Shown piece after piece: positions 1-8,545 of a stretch of DNA of 38,891 bases (its first letter is position 1; the number at the start of each line of letters is the position of its first letter). This DNA comes from Ahrensia sp. (GTDB lineage Bacteria > Pseudomonadota > Alphaproteobacteria > Rhizobiales > Rhizobiaceae). The translations under genes and the position numbers were made by a program. The stretch lies in assembly GCA_002698425.1 (NCBI GenBank), contig NZXU01000104.1, positions 3,297 to 42,187 of the forward strand, written 5' to 3'. The notes under the pieces are model-generated. The model was not told the origin of the DNA. It saw only the letters and a program-made list of their open reading frames with translations, and did not search any database.

Positions 1-3
1 ACC

Positions 4-423
4 ATGTCGCGCGTGCCGCCCTTTTCGAGCCCGTTGCTCGTCGGTTTCGAGACCATCGAGAAATCGCTCGAACGCATCGCCAAGAATTCCGACGGCTATC
101 CGCCCTACAATATCGAGCGGCTGGTCCGGGACGGTGCCGAAGTCCTGCGCATCACGCTCGCCGTAGCCGGCTTTTCGATCGACGATCTCGATATTTCCAC
201 CGAGGATTCGCAACTCGTCATCCGCGGACGCCAGGCCGACGAGGAGCCGCGCGAATTCCTGCATCGTGGCATCGCGGCGCGCCAGTTCCAGAAAGCCTTC
301 GTATTGGCCGACGGCATGCGCGTGCTCGGCGCGGAACTGAAGAACGGTCTCCTCTCCATCGACCTCGACCGGCCGCAGCCGGAAAAGCTGATCAAGAAAG
401 TCGAGATCGTCCATCGCGACTGA
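4..423 (+). CDS. Small heat-shock protein, Hsp20/alpha-crystallin family
   Basis: Predicted ATP-independent holdase that binds unfolding proteins in the cytoplasm. It is 139 residues, a normal length for bacterial small heat-shock proteins. The alpha-crystallin domain covers about residues 35-125: it opens at PYNIERL, has the AGFSIDDLDI strand near residue 55, and the family motif GLLSIDL at 115-121. A short charged tail ending VEIVHRD may serve as the oligomerisation tail. The ATG at base 4 is the only start visible. Its control region lies outside the window, so heat-shock elements such as ROSE or CIRCE could not be checked. The ynjBCD operon follows on the same strand after about 108 bp and has its own candidate promoter. 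The family call is firm; which paralogue it is cannot be told. Confidence 0.9.
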   Translation: MSRVPPFSSPLLVGFETIEKSLERIAKNSDGYPPYNIERLVRDGAEVLRITLAVAGFSIDDLDISTEDSQLVIRGRQADEEPREFLHRGIAARQFQKAFVLADGMRVLGAELKNGLLSIDLDRPQPEKLIKKVEIVHRD

Positions 424-469
424 CCGGCGCTCTCACTCGAATGTGACAAAGCGTGTAGGGCCGCTCCGA

Positions 470-497
470 TTGACCCGGCGCGCGCCGCATTTATGGT
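470..497 (+). promoter_or_regulatory. Candidate sigma-70-type promoter for ynjBCD
   Basis: TTGACC at 470-475 and TATGGT at 492-497 are 16 bp apart and match the -35/-10 consensus at 5/6 and 4/6. The predicted start of transcription, near base 504, would leave a leader of about 28 nt to the ynjB ATG at 532, including the GAGGGG ribosome site around 518-523. The 108-bp gap shows no thiamine-pyrophosphate riboswitch core (no CTGAGA) or other recognisable riboswitch. Found by eye, not tested. Confidence 0.35.
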
Positions 498-531
498 CTG
501 TTCCACAATTCGTCAAAGAGGGGACGATCCG

Positions 532-1752
532 ATGAAACGCCTTTCCGCAGCTCTTGCCGCGCTCGCTCTTTCCACCACGCTCGCCGCTGCCGCGGAGCCC
601 GATCCGTCGGACTGGACCGCCGTGCTCGATGAAGCCAAAGGCGAGACGGTCTACTGGAATGCCTGGGGCGGCTCGGAATCGATCAACGCCTATATCGACT
701 GGGTCGGCGACGAGCTTGAGGAACGCTTCGGCGTCAAGCTCGTCCATGTGAAGCTCGACGACACCGCCAATGCGGTCGCCACCGTCGTCACCGAAAAGGC
801 CGCTGGCAAGGACGAGGACGGCACGATCGACCTCATCTGGATCAATGGCGAGAATTTCGCCTCGATGAAGCGGCAGGGTCTGCTTTTCGGGCCGGATTGG
901 GTGCAGCAATTGCCCAACTGGCGCTATGTCGATGCCGAAACCCAGCCGACCATCACCACCGATTTCACCATTCCGACCGACGGGATGGAATCGCCCTGGG
1001 GCATGGCCAAGCTGGTCTTCTTCTATGATAGCGCCCGCACCGAAGCGGCGGACCTGCCCGATTCCGCCGACGATTTGCTCGCATGGACGAAGGAGAACCC
1101 CGGCCGGTTTTCCTATCCGCAGCCGCCGGATTTCATCGGCTCCTCCTTCCTGAAGCAGGTTCTTTCGGAGAAGATCGCCGATCCCGCGAAACTCCTTGAA
1201 CCGGTCGAGGCCGAGGACTTCGCCGAATTGTCGAAACCGCTTTTCGACTATCTCGATGAACTGCACCCCAATCTTTGGCGCTCGGCCAAGGCCTTTCCGA
1301 AGGATTATCCGTCGATGAGCCAGTTGCTCGCCGATGGCGAATTCGACATCACCTTCGCCTTCAATCCGGCGGAAGCCTCGAGCGCCATCGCCAACGACCT
1401 GCTGCCCGACACTGTCCGCTCTTTCACCTTCTCCGGCGGTACGCTGTCTAACACCCATTTCGTCGCCATCCCCTTCAACGCCGCCGCCAAGGCCGGCGCG
1501 CTGGTGACCGCGAACTTCCTGCTGTCGCCGGAAGCCCAGGCCCGCAAGCAGGACCCTCTGGACTGGGGCGATCCGACGGTGCTGGCGATGGACCGGCTCG
1601 ATGACGCCGACCGCGCCCGGTTCGAGGCGCTCGATCTCGGCATCGCCACGTTGCGTCCCGACGAACTCGGACCGGCCTTGCCCGAACCGCATCCCTCCTG
1701 GATGTCGATGGTCGAGGAGGAGTGGGCGCGCCGCTACGGCGTCGCCAACTAG
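532..1752 (+). CDS. ynjB: ABC transporter periplasmic substrate-binding protein, YnjB type
   Basis: Periplasmic solute-binding component of an ABC importer. The ATG at 532 is preferred over the upstream in-frame ATG at 493 because it follows a GAGGGG ribosome site and gives a clean signal peptide (MKRLSAALAALALS, cleavage near AAA-EP). This leaves a 406-residue precursor. The segment YWNAWGGSESINAYIDW soon after the signal peptide, and VKLDDTANAV and DLIWINGENFASMK further on, are typical of YnjB rather than of iron, polyamine or thiamine binding proteins, which share the same fold. It lies 15 bp upstream of the permease gene. The YnjB substrate is not established in any organism I know of; nothing here points to one. 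The family call is strong; the ligand is unknown. Confidence 0.87.
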   Translation: MKRLSAALAALALSTTLAAAAEPDPSDWTAVLDEAKGETVYWNAWGGSESINAYIDWVGDELEERFGVKLVHVKLDDTANAVATVVTEKAAGKDEDGTIDLIWINGENFASMKRQGLLFGPDWVQQLPNWRYVDAETQPTITTDFTIPTDGMESPWGMAKLVFFYDSARTEAADLPDSADDLLAWTKENPGRFSYPQPPDFIGSSFLKQVLSEKIADPAKLLEPVEAEDFAELSKPLFDYLDELHPNLWRSAKAFPKDYPSMSQLLADGEFDITFAFNPAEASSAIANDLLPDTVRSFTFSGGTLSNTHFVAIPFNAAAKAGALVTANFLLSPEAQARKQDPLDWGDPTVLAMDRLDDADRARFEALDLGIATLRPDELGPALPEPHPSWMSMVEEEWARRYGVAN

Positions 1753-1767
1753 CCGAACCTCACTCCG

Positions 1768-3447
1768 GTGCTCCGCTTCGCGCCCGCGATCGCGATTGCC
1801 GTGCTCGCCCTGCCGGTGATCGGCGGGCTGGCCGGCACGCTTCTGCCCGCATTCGGCTATTTGCCGGCGCTCGGTGGTGAAAGCCTGTCGCTGGAGCCAT
1901 TCCGCGTCGTGCTGGCGCAGCCCGGCCTGTTGCGGTCCTGCGGGATCGCGCTTGCCGCGGGCGTCGTCACGGCCGCTGTGTCGACGGCGCTGGTCGCGCT
2001 GTTCGTCGGCGGCTGGTCGCAGACGCGGACGTTCCGCTTCATCCAGTCGCTGGTCTCGCCGCTGCTCGCCGTGCCGCATGCCGCCGCCGCCTTCGGCCTC
2101 GCCTTCATGATCGCGCCCTCCGGCTTCCTGGCGCGGCTGTTTTCCCCATGGGCGACCGGCTGGGACCGCCCGCCCGACTGGCTGATCGTCAATGATTCCC
2201 TCGGCCTGTCGCTGATGCTCGGCCTGATCGTCAAGGAGGTGCCGTTCCTGCTGCTGATGACGCTCGCCGCCCTGCCGCAGGTGCCGCTCGCGGCCTCCAC
2301 CCGGCTGTCCGCATCGCTCGGTTACGGCCGCATATCGGGCTTCCTCTTCACCACATGGCCCGCCATCTATCGGCAGATCCGCCTCGCGGTCTTTGCGGTG
2401 ATCGCCTTCGCCTCCTCGGCCGTCGACGTCGCGGTCATTCTCGGCCCGACCACGCCCTCGGCGCTGCCCGTCCGCCTCGTCCAGTGGATGAACGATCCGG
2501 ACCTGACCTCGCGCTTCATGGCGTCCGCCGGCGCCGTACTGCAACTGGGCATCACGCTCGCGGCGCTGCTCATCTGGCTGCTCCTCGAGAGGTTCGGGCG
2601 CATGGGCTTGATGTATCTCTGCGACGAGGGGCGGCGGCTCCGGGCAGACCGCGCTGTCCGGCATGCCGCGCTGGCTCTGATCGTCGTCACGGCCCTGATC
2701 GTCTTCGGCGGCCTCGCGGTGCTGGCCCTTTGGTCGGTCTCCGGCCTCTGGCAGTTTCCCAACCTTCTGCCGGACACGTTGACACCGCGCGGCTGGATGC
2801 GCGCCATGCCGCAAATCGCCAATCCGCTCTGGACGACGGTCACGGTCGGCCTCGCCTCCACCGTCCTGTCGGCGCTCATTGTCATCGGAAGCCTCGCGCG
2901 CGAGCGGCAGGTCCGGCGTGCCGGAAACCACTGGGCGCTGTTGTTCCTCTATCTGCCGTTGCTCGTGCCGCAGGCCGGCTTCGTCTTCGGACTTAAGCTT
3001 TTCCTCACCCATGGCGGCGTCGGCGCGACATGGGCGGCATTGGTGCTGGTGCATATGGTCTTCGTCCTGCCCTACGTCTTCCTGTCCCTGGCCGCACCCT
3101 GGCGCGCCTTCGATCCGCGCTACGAGGCGGTCGCCGCCGGGCTCGGCAAGGGGCCGTGGACGACCCTGCTCGCCATACGCCTGCCGATGCTGTCCCGCGC
3201 CATCCTCGTCGCCTGCGCCGTCGGTTTCGCCGTCTCCGTCGGGCAATACCTGCCGACGCTCCTGATCGGCGCCGGAAGGCTGGTGACGATCACCACCGAG
3301 GCGGTTGCGCTCGGATCCGGCGGAAACCGGCGCGTGATCGGCATCTACGCCTTCCTGCAGATGCTGTTGCCTTTCCTCGGCTTCGCTGGCGCGGCCCTGG
3401 TGCCGGCGTTGCTTTTCCGAAATCGCCGCGCCATGAAGGTCGCCTGA
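1768..3447 (+). CDS. ynjC: ABC transporter permease, two fused membrane domains, YnjC type
   Basis: Inner-membrane channel of the YnjBCD importer. The 559-residue protein has two consecutive binding-protein-dependent permease domains (about residues 1-275 and 290-559), so one polypeptide supplies both halves of the channel, as in ThiP and FbpB-like proteins. Each half carries an EAA-type loop for contact with the ATPase: RLSASLGYGRISGF in the first and EAVAAGLGKGPWTTLLAIR in the second. The start is a GTG at 1768, 15 bp after the ynjB stop, with no strong ribosome site, so translation may be coupled to ynjB. ynjD follows after 19 bp. The reading frame is intact. Function is inferred from domain content and operon position. 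Confidence 0.87.
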   Translation: MLRFAPAIAIAVLALPVIGGLAGTLLPAFGYLPALGGESLSLEPFRVVLAQPGLLRSCGIALAAGVVTAAVSTALVALFVGGWSQTRTFRFIQSLVSPLLAVPHAAAAFGLAFMIAPSGFLARLFSPWATGWDRPPDWLIVNDSLGLSLMLGLIVKEVPFLLLMTLAALPQVPLAASTRLSASLGYGRISGFLFTTWPAIYRQIRLAVFAVIAFASSAVDVAVILGPTTPSALPVRLVQWMNDPDLTSRFMASAGAVLQLGITLAALLIWLLLERFGRMGLMYLCDEGRRLRADRAVRHAALALIVVTALIVFGGLAVLALWSVSGLWQFPNLLPDTLTPRGWMRAMPQIANPLWTTVTVGLASTVLSALIVIGSLARERQVRRAGNHWALLFLYLPLLVPQAGFVFGLKLFLTHGGVGATWAALVLVHMVFVLPYVFLSLAAPWRAFDPRYEAVAAGLGKGPWTTLLAIRLPMLSRAILVACAVGFAVSVGQYLPTLLIGAGRLVTITTEAVALGSGGNRRVIGIYAFLQMLLPFLGFAGAALVPALLFRNRRAMKVA

Positions 3448-3466
3448 CCTCAACCTGGAGCTTTCC

Positions 3467-4123
3467 TTGCCTGACGAGACCGCCGGCCTGCGCCTCGATG
3501 CCGTCCGTATCCGCCTGGACGGGCGGGAGCTGGTCGCCGTCGACCGGCATATCGGGCCCGGCGAGACGCTGACGGTCATGGGGCCGTCCGGCTCCGGCAA
3601 GTCGACGCTGCTCGCCTATGTCGGGGGCTTCCTCGATCCGGTCTTTTCGGGCGAGGGGCGCGTTATCTGCGGCGGCCGCGACATCGCGCGTCTGCCCGCC
3701 GGCGACCGCCACGCCGGCATCCTGTTCCAGGATCCGCTTCTCTTTCCGCACATGTCCGTCGGCGGCAATCTCGTCTTCGCCATCCCGCAATCGGTGAAGG
3801 GAAAGGCGGTTCGCCGCGCCCGCGCGGAGGAGGCGTTGGACGATGTCGGCCTGTCCGGCTTCTTCGATCGCGACCCCGACACGCTCTCCGGCGGCCAGAA
3901 GGCGCGCATTGCGCTCGCCCGCACCCTTCTGGCGGCGCCGAACTTCCTTCTCCTCGACGAGCCCTTTTCCAAGCTCGACATGCAGTTGCGCGGCCAGATC
4001 CGCGATCTGGTGTTCGACAAGGCGAAGCGCTCTCGCCTGCCGGTGATCCTCGTCACCCATGACGCGGCGGATGCCGAGGCCGCCGGCGGCGTGGTGATCG
4101 AAATCGGCCGGGACTCCGCATGA
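3467..4123 (+). CDS. ynjD: ABC transporter ATP-binding protein, YnjD type
   Basis: Cytoplasmic ATPase that drives the YnjBC importer. All nucleotide-binding motifs are intact in 218 residues: Walker A GPSGSGKST (39-47), Q-loop Gln88, signature LSGGQ (140-144), Walker B LLLDEP (161-166) and switch His198. It is short because it lacks the C-terminal TOBE-type regulatory domain seen in maltose and spermidine ATPases, consistent with YnjD. The start is TTG at 3467, supported by a TGGAG ribosome site at 3456-3460. The stop overlaps the hrpB ATG by 4 bases (ATGA), which suggests that hrpB translation is coupled to the transporter operon. Confidence 0.88.
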   Translation: MPDETAGLRLDAVRIRLDGRELVAVDRHIGPGETLTVMGPSGSGKSTLLAYVGGFLDPVFSGEGRVICGGRDIARLPAGDRHAGILFQDPLLFPHMSVGGNLVFAIPQSVKGKAVRRARAEEALDDVGLSGFFDRDPDTLSGGQKARIALARTLLAAPNFLLLDEPFSKLDMQLRGQIRDLVFDKAKRSRLPVILVTHDAADAEAAGGVVIEIGRDSA

Positions 4124-6591
4124 CCCGCCTCGCCATGCCTGATCTGCCCGTCGTCGAGGTTCTAGACGATCTGAAAACCGCGCTCGCGAAATCCGCCAAT
4201 GCGGTCCTCGTCGCGCCGCCCGGCGCCGGCAAGACGACGCTGGTGCCGCTGGCGCTGCTCGATGAAGACTGGCTCGGCACGGCGAAGATCATCGTCCTTG
4301 AACCGCGCCGGCTGGCCGCCCGCGCCGCCGCACGCCGCATGGCGGAACTGCTCGGCGAGAAAGTGGGCGAGACTGTCGGCTACCGCATGCGCCTCGATAC
4401 AAGGGTCGGCCCGAAGACCCGCATTGAGGTCGTCACCGAGGGCGTCTTCCAGCGCATGATCACCGGCGATCCGGAACTGGCCGGCATCGGCGCGATCCTC
4501 TTCGACGAATTCCACGAGCGGAGCCTCGACGCCGATTTCGGCCTCGCGCTCGCCCTCGACGTGCAGGAGGGACTGCGCGAGGATCTGCGCATCCTCGTCA
4601 TGTCGGCGACGCTCGACGGCGCCCGCGTCGCGTCGCTTCTGGACGACGCCCCGGTCATCGAAAGCGAGGGCCGGGCCTTCCCCGTCGAGATCCGCTACGA
4701 GGACAGGCCGGGCACAGAAACGGCCGAGCAGGCTGTGGTGCGCGTGGTTCGCAAGGCGCTTGCCGAGGAGACCGGCAGCCTGCTCGTCTTCTTGCCGGGG
4801 CAGGGCGAAATCCGCCGCGCCGCCGAGACGCTGGAAAACCGCCTGCCGGAATCGATCGTCGTCGCGCCGCTCTACGGCATGATGGACATTGCCGGGCAGG
4901 ATCGCGCCATCCGCCCGCCCGAACCCGGAACCCGCAAGGTCGTGTTGGCGACGGCGATCGCCGAAACCTCGATCACCATCGACGGCGTCCGCATCGTCGT
5001 GGATTCCGGTCTCGCGCGGCGTCCCGTCTTCGACCCCGGCTCCGGTCTCACCCGGCTTGAGACCGGCCGGGTCTCGCAGGCCGGGGCGACCCAGCGCGCC
5101 GGCCGCGCCGGCCGCACGGAGCCCGGCATGGCCATCAGGCTGTGGCGGGAGGAACAGACCCGCGCGCTCGCGGCCTTCGATCCGCCGGAAATCCTTAACG
5201 CGGACCTGACCTCGCTGTTGCTCGACTGTCTTGCATGGGGCGTCACCGATCCGGCCAGCCTGCGGTTTCTCGATTCCCCGCCCGCCCCCGCGCTGACCGA
5301 GGCGCGCGCGCTGCTGACCATGCTTGGCGCGCTCGACGCTGTCGGCGGGCTGACGCCGAAGGGCGCGGCCATGCGCGAACTCGGCCTGCCCGCACGTCTT
5401 GCCGCCATGGTCGTGTCCGCCTCGAACCGGGAGGACGCATTCCGGCGCATGCTTCTGGCCCTGCTGGTCACCGAGCGTGGCGCGGCCGGGCCCGGCGTCG
5501 ATATTGACCATCGTCTCGACACGGCGCTGCGCGGCAAGGGACCGCAACTGTCGCGGCTGCGCGATATGGCGAAACGCACCGTCGCGGGTGTCACTCTGCC
5601 CGAACGCGGCGATGTGTCCGGTGCCGGTGCAATGCTGCTCGATGCCTATCCCGATCGCATCGCGAAATCCCGCGGCGGCGCCCGTCACGGCTCTTTCGTC
5701 ATGGCCAATGGCCGCGGCGTTGCGCTGGATGAAACCGAGCGGCTGGCCGGCGAGGGCTTCATCGTCGTGGCCGACGTGACCGGTGTGGCACGGGAAGGGC
5801 GGGTCACGGCGGCCGCTGCGGTCGCGGAGGAGGATATCCGTTCCCGTCTCGGCGACCACATCGAGACGGTGGAACAGGCCGACTTCGACCGGCAGAAAGG
5901 CGCATTGACGGCGCGGCGGGTCGAACGCCTCGGCGCGATCGTGCTTGGCCGCGTGCCGGTGAAGGTCGAGCCGGGCGAGGCGGCGACCGGGGCCTTGCTC
6001 GACGCGGTCCGCACCCACGGGCTTGGTCTCCTTCCCTGGTCGAAGGAAGTCTCGCAACTGCGCGCCCGGCTGTCCTGGCTGCATGCCCGCCTCGGCGACC
6101 CGTGGCCGGCGATGGACGATGAAGCCTTGCTGGCGAGCCTCGACGACTGGCTGGCCCCGTTCCTGCAGGGCGCGGTGAACCTCAGCGGCTTCAATCCCGG
6201 CATGTTGCGTGATGCGTTGATGCTGCGCGTCCCGGCCGATCTGCAACGCCGCATCGAAGACTTCGCCCCGTCGCGTTACGAGGCGCCCACCGGCTCCTCC
6301 ATCATGCTCGACTATCCGGCCGATGGCGCCGCGCCGGTCGTCGCGATCCGCGTTCAGGAACTCTTCGGCATCAAGACGCATCCGTCGATCGGCGGCGGCG
6401 AGGTGCCACTGACATTCGAACTCCTGTCGCCAGCCCATCGGCCGATCCAGCGCACCCGTGATCTGCCGGGCTTCTGGGCCGGCTCATGGGCCGCCGTGCG
6501 GGCCGATCTGCGCGGCCGCTATCCGAAACATGTCTGGCCGGAGGACCCGGCCAACACCGATCCGACGCGCCGCGCCAAGCCGAGATCCTGA
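4120..6591 (+). CDS. hrpB: ATP-dependent RNA helicase HrpB (DEAH/RHA family)
   Basis: Predicted DExH-box helicase of the HrpB family, whose bacterial cell role is still poorly defined. The 823 residues match the family's usual length. Visible motifs are Walker A PPGAGKTT (33-40), the HrpB-type DEFHER box (129-134), motif III SAT in VMSATLDG (about 161-168), and motif VI QRAGRAGR (about 326-333). The C-terminal half holds the HrpB-specific region, including KTHPSIGGGEVPLTFELLSP, which is diagnostic. The start may be ATG 4120 (overlapping ynjD) or ATG 4135 (residue 6, MPDLPVVEVL); the second fits the usual HrpB amino terminus and the first fits coupling. Family assignment is secure. Confidence 0.93.
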   Translation: MTRLAMPDLPVVEVLDDLKTALAKSANAVLVAPPGAGKTTLVPLALLDEDWLGTAKIIVLEPRRLAARAAARRMAELLGEKVGETVGYRMRLDTRVGPKTRIEVVTEGVFQRMITGDPELAGIGAILFDEFHERSLDADFGLALALDVQEGLREDLRILVMSATLDGARVASLLDDAPVIESEGRAFPVEIRYEDRPGTETAEQAVVRVVRKALAEETGSLLVFLPGQGEIRRAAETLENRLPESIVVAPLYGMMDIAGQDRAIRPPEPGTRKVVLATAIAETSITIDGVRIVVDSGLARRPVFDPGSGLTRLETGRVSQAGATQRAGRAGRTEPGMAIRLWREEQTRALAAFDPPEILNADLTSLLLDCLAWGVTDPASLRFLDSPPAPALTEARALLTMLGALDAVGGLTPKGAAMRELGLPARLAAMVVSASNREDAFRRMLLALLVTERGAAGPGVDIDHRLDTALRGKGPQLSRLRDMAKRTVAGVTLPERGDVSGAGAMLLDAYPDRIAKSRGGARHGSFVMANGRGVALDETERLAGEGFIVVADVTGVAREGRVTAAAAVAEEDIRSRLGDHIETVEQADFDRQKGALTARRVERLGAIVLGRVPVKVEPGEAATGALLDAVRTHGLGLLPWSKEVSQLRARLSWLHARLGDPWPAMDDEALLASLDDWLAPFLQGAVNLSGFNPGMLRDALMLRVPADLQRRIEDFAPSRYEAPTGSSIMLDYPADGAAPVVAIRVQELFGIKTHPSIGGGEVPLTFELLSPAHRPIQRTRDLPGFWAGSWAAVRADLRGRYPKHVWPEDPANTDPTRRAKPRS

Positions 6592-6607
6592 TTGCTTCTT
6601 GGAATCA

Positions 6608-6642
6608 TTTAAAAAACCAATCACGCATCGTATATACGCTTT
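6608..6642 (+). promoter_or_regulatory. AT-rich promoter-like segment with palindrome before actS
   Basis: The 51-bp hrpB-actS gap is strikingly AT-rich for this genome and contains a perfect 10-bp palindrome CGTATATACG (6629-6638). The TATATA at 6631-6636 could be a -10 element; it ends 6 bp before the actS ATG, so transcription would start at or very near the start codon. No Shine-Dalgarno sequence is present. A GANTC site (GAATC, 6602-6606) lies just upstream. No good -35 element sits at 16-18 bp. This is a hypothesis from sequence only. Confidence 0.3.
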
Positions 6643-7944
6643 ATGGAATATGAACTTGGCAATGAGACGGGGTTCGGGACGCGCCGGCTTCGCCTGTCGA
6701 CGATCAACAACACGCGCTGGCTGGCCATAGCTGGCCAGTTCGCGGCGGTGCTGTTCGTCGCCACGGTTCTCCACTTCGAGCTGCCGATCATCGCCTGCCT
6801 GTTCCTGATCGTTCTTGCAGCGATCCTCAATCTCGCTCTGACGAGGCTGTTTCCCGCCAACAAGCGCCTGCGCCCCGTCGGCGTCTTCGCTGTTCTGATT
6901 TTCGACGTGGCGCAACTGTCCGGCCTGCTCGCGCTGACGGGTGGTCTCACCAATCCCTTCTGCATTCTGCTGGTCGTGCCGGTCATCATTTCCGCGACCA
7001 CGCTGCCGCCGCGCTTCACCGCGACGCTGGCGGCGATCACGCTGGCCTTCACAACGGCCCTGACCTTCGTTCACCTGCCGCTGCCCTGGTATGCCGGCAC
7101 GCTCCTCGAAATCCCGCTGGTCTTCGTCGCCGGCATGTGGGTCGCCGTCGTCTCCGCGATGATATTCACCGCCTTCTACGTCTACCGGGTCGCCGAGGAA
7201 GCCCGCCGCCTTTCCGACGCGCTGGCGGCGACGGAGCTGGTCCTGCAGCGCGAGCAGCATATCTCGGCGCTCGACGGGCTGGCCGCCGCCGCCGCCCATG
7301 AACTGGGAACGCCGTTGGCGACGATTTCGCTGGTCGCCAAGGAAATGGGCCGCGAACCCTTCGATCCGGAAAGCCTGCGTGAGGACATCGCGCTGATGCG
7401 CACGCAGGCCGACCGCTGCCGCGAGATCCTGAGACGGCTGTCGACGCTCGGTGCCGGCGACGAGAGCCATTTGGCGCGTGTCGCGATGCGGACGATGATC
7501 GAGGAAGTGGTCGCCCCGCATCGCGAATTCGGCATCGCGATCAATGCCACGATCGAGGAAAACCAGGGGACCGAGCCGGTCTGTCCGCGCAATCCCGGGA
7601 TCATCTACGGACTTGGGAATCTCGTCGAAAACGCGGTCGATTTCGCCAAGGAAAGCGTCGATATCCGCATGGCGTGGGATGAAGACAAGGTGCGGGTGCG
7701 CATCATCGATGACGGCCCGGGTTTCCCGCCGGAAGTGCTCGAGCATCTCGGCGAGCCGGACCTTCCCCGCTCGGCAAACCGGCCGCGCAATGGCGGCGGC
7801 GGGCTGGGGCTCGGCATCTTCATCGCGAAGACGCTTCTCGAACGCTCGGGCGCGAATGTTGTCTTTTCGAACGCGTTTTCCACTGGAAAAGGTGCGGACG
7901 TGATCGTCGAATGGCCGCGTTTGTCAATGCAAGCGGCCGTTTGA
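6643..7944 (+). CDS. actS: Redox-sensing histidine kinase, ActS/RegB/PrrB family
   Basis: Membrane sensor kinase that responds to redox or quinone state and phosphorylates ActR/RegA. The 433 residues begin with about six membrane helices (about 27-180). The family-specific quinone-site motif GGLTNPF is at 100-106. The H-box AAAHELGTPLATI carries phospho-acceptor His219. The conserved redox-active cysteine is Cys259 in ADRCREIL. The ATPase domain has the N-box NLVENA (326-331), DDGPG (356-360) and GGGGLGLG (384-391). The ATG at 6643 has no ribosome site, but the following RLRLSTINNTRWLA is the normal family amino terminus. The partner regulator follows 34 bp downstream. Known roles of this family in rhizobia include acid tolerance and redox control of respiration, carbon and nitrogen fixation genes. 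Confidence 0.94.
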   Translation: MEYELGNETGFGTRRLRLSTINNTRWLAIAGQFAAVLFVATVLHFELPIIACLFLIVLAAILNLALTRLFPANKRLRPVGVFAVLIFDVAQLSGLLALTGGLTNPFCILLVVPVIISATTLPPRFTATLAAITLAFTTALTFVHLPLPWYAGTLLEIPLVFVAGMWVAVVSAMIFTAFYVYRVAEEARRLSDALAATELVLQREQHISALDGLAAAAAHELGTPLATISLVAKEMGREPFDPESLREDIALMRTQADRCREILRRLSTLGAGDESHLARVAMRTMIEEVVAPHREFGIAINATIEENQGTEPVCPRNPGIIYGLGNLVENAVDFAKESVDIRMAWDEDKVRVRIIDDGPGFPPEVLEHLGEPDLPRSANRPRNGGGGLGLGIFIAKTLLERSGANVVFSNAFSTGKGADVIVEWPRLSMQAAV

Positions 7945-7978
7945 CGCGCTAAATATAGGGTTGGAGGAGGCAGGACAG

Positions 7979-8536
7979 GTGAATGCTATGGATGAAAGCA
8001 GTGAACTCGGACCCGACAGGAGCCTTCTGATCGTCGATGACGACAAGCTCTTTTTGCAGCGGCTCGCCCGAGCGATGGAGAGCCGCGGCTTCTCGGTCGT
8101 GGCGTCGGAAACCGTCGCCGGCGGTCTCGCCGAGGTGAAGAAGGATCCGCCGGCCTATGCGGTGGTCGACATGCGTCTCGGCGATGGCAACGGCCTCGAC
8201 GTGATCGAGGCGATCCGGGCGAAGCGGCCCGATGCGCGCGCCATAGTGCTGACCGGCTACGGCAACATCGCCACCGCCGTCCATGCGGTGAAGATCGGAG
8301 CCGTCGACTACCTGGCCAAGCCGGCCGATGCGGATGAAATCTATACGGCGCTCACCGCCAAGGCGGGCGAGAAGGTCGCGCCGCCGGAAAATCCAATGTC
8401 GGCCGACCGCGTGCGCTGGGAACATATTCAGCGGGTTTTCGAGATGTGCGACCGCAATGTCTCGGAAACCGCGAGGCGGCTCAACATGCATCGCCGTACG
8501 CTGCAGCGCATTCTCGCCAAGCGCGCCCCGCGCTGA
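7979..8536 (+). CDS. actR: Response regulator, ActR/RegA/PrrA family
   Basis: DNA-binding partner of ActS. The receiver domain has the acidic pocket LLIVDDD and phospho-acceptor Asp64 (VVDMRLGDG), followed by LTGYGNIATAVHAVKIGA and the conserved Lys in LAKPAD. After a short proline-containing linker (PPENPM) comes a Fis-type helix-turn-helix, NVSETARRLNMHRRTLQRIL, near-invariant in the RegA family. I chose GTG 7979 because GAGG at 7967-7970 lies 8 bases upstream. ATG 7988 (MDESSELGPD) is the alternative and would shorten the protein by three residues; the more distant in-frame TTG at 7961 overlaps the ribosome site and is unlikely. The gene ends 9 bp from the converging mmcB stop. Confidence 0.94.
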   Translation: MNAMDESSELGPDRSLLIVDDDKLFLQRLARAMESRGFSVVASETVAGGLAEVKKDPPAYAVVDMRLGDGNGLDVIEAIRAKRPDARAIVLTGYGNIATAVHAVKIGAVDYLAKPADADEIYTALTAKAGEKVAPPENPMSADRVRWEHIQRVFEMCDRNVSETARRLNMHRRTLQRILAKRAPR

Positions 8537-8545
8537 CGGGATCGC

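Noticed and set aside
424..531. Riboswitch (TPP) for the ynj transporter
   Set aside because: No CTGAGA core or matching helices are present in the 108-bp gap.
433..3600. A 1055-codon open frame on the minus strand across ynjB-ynjC
   Set aside because: It is a shadow of the high GC3 content of the real plus-strand genes: the product is rich in Arg, Gly, Gln and Asp, with no domain, and ynjB/ynjC motifs are clear on the other strand.
4162..6438. A 758-codon minus-strand frame opposite hrpB, and similar long frames opposite glnD (14523-16802) and maeB (20076-21782)
   Set aside because: Low-complexity Arg/Gly/Asp/Gln products without homology that I recognise, lying exactly opposite intact conserved genes.
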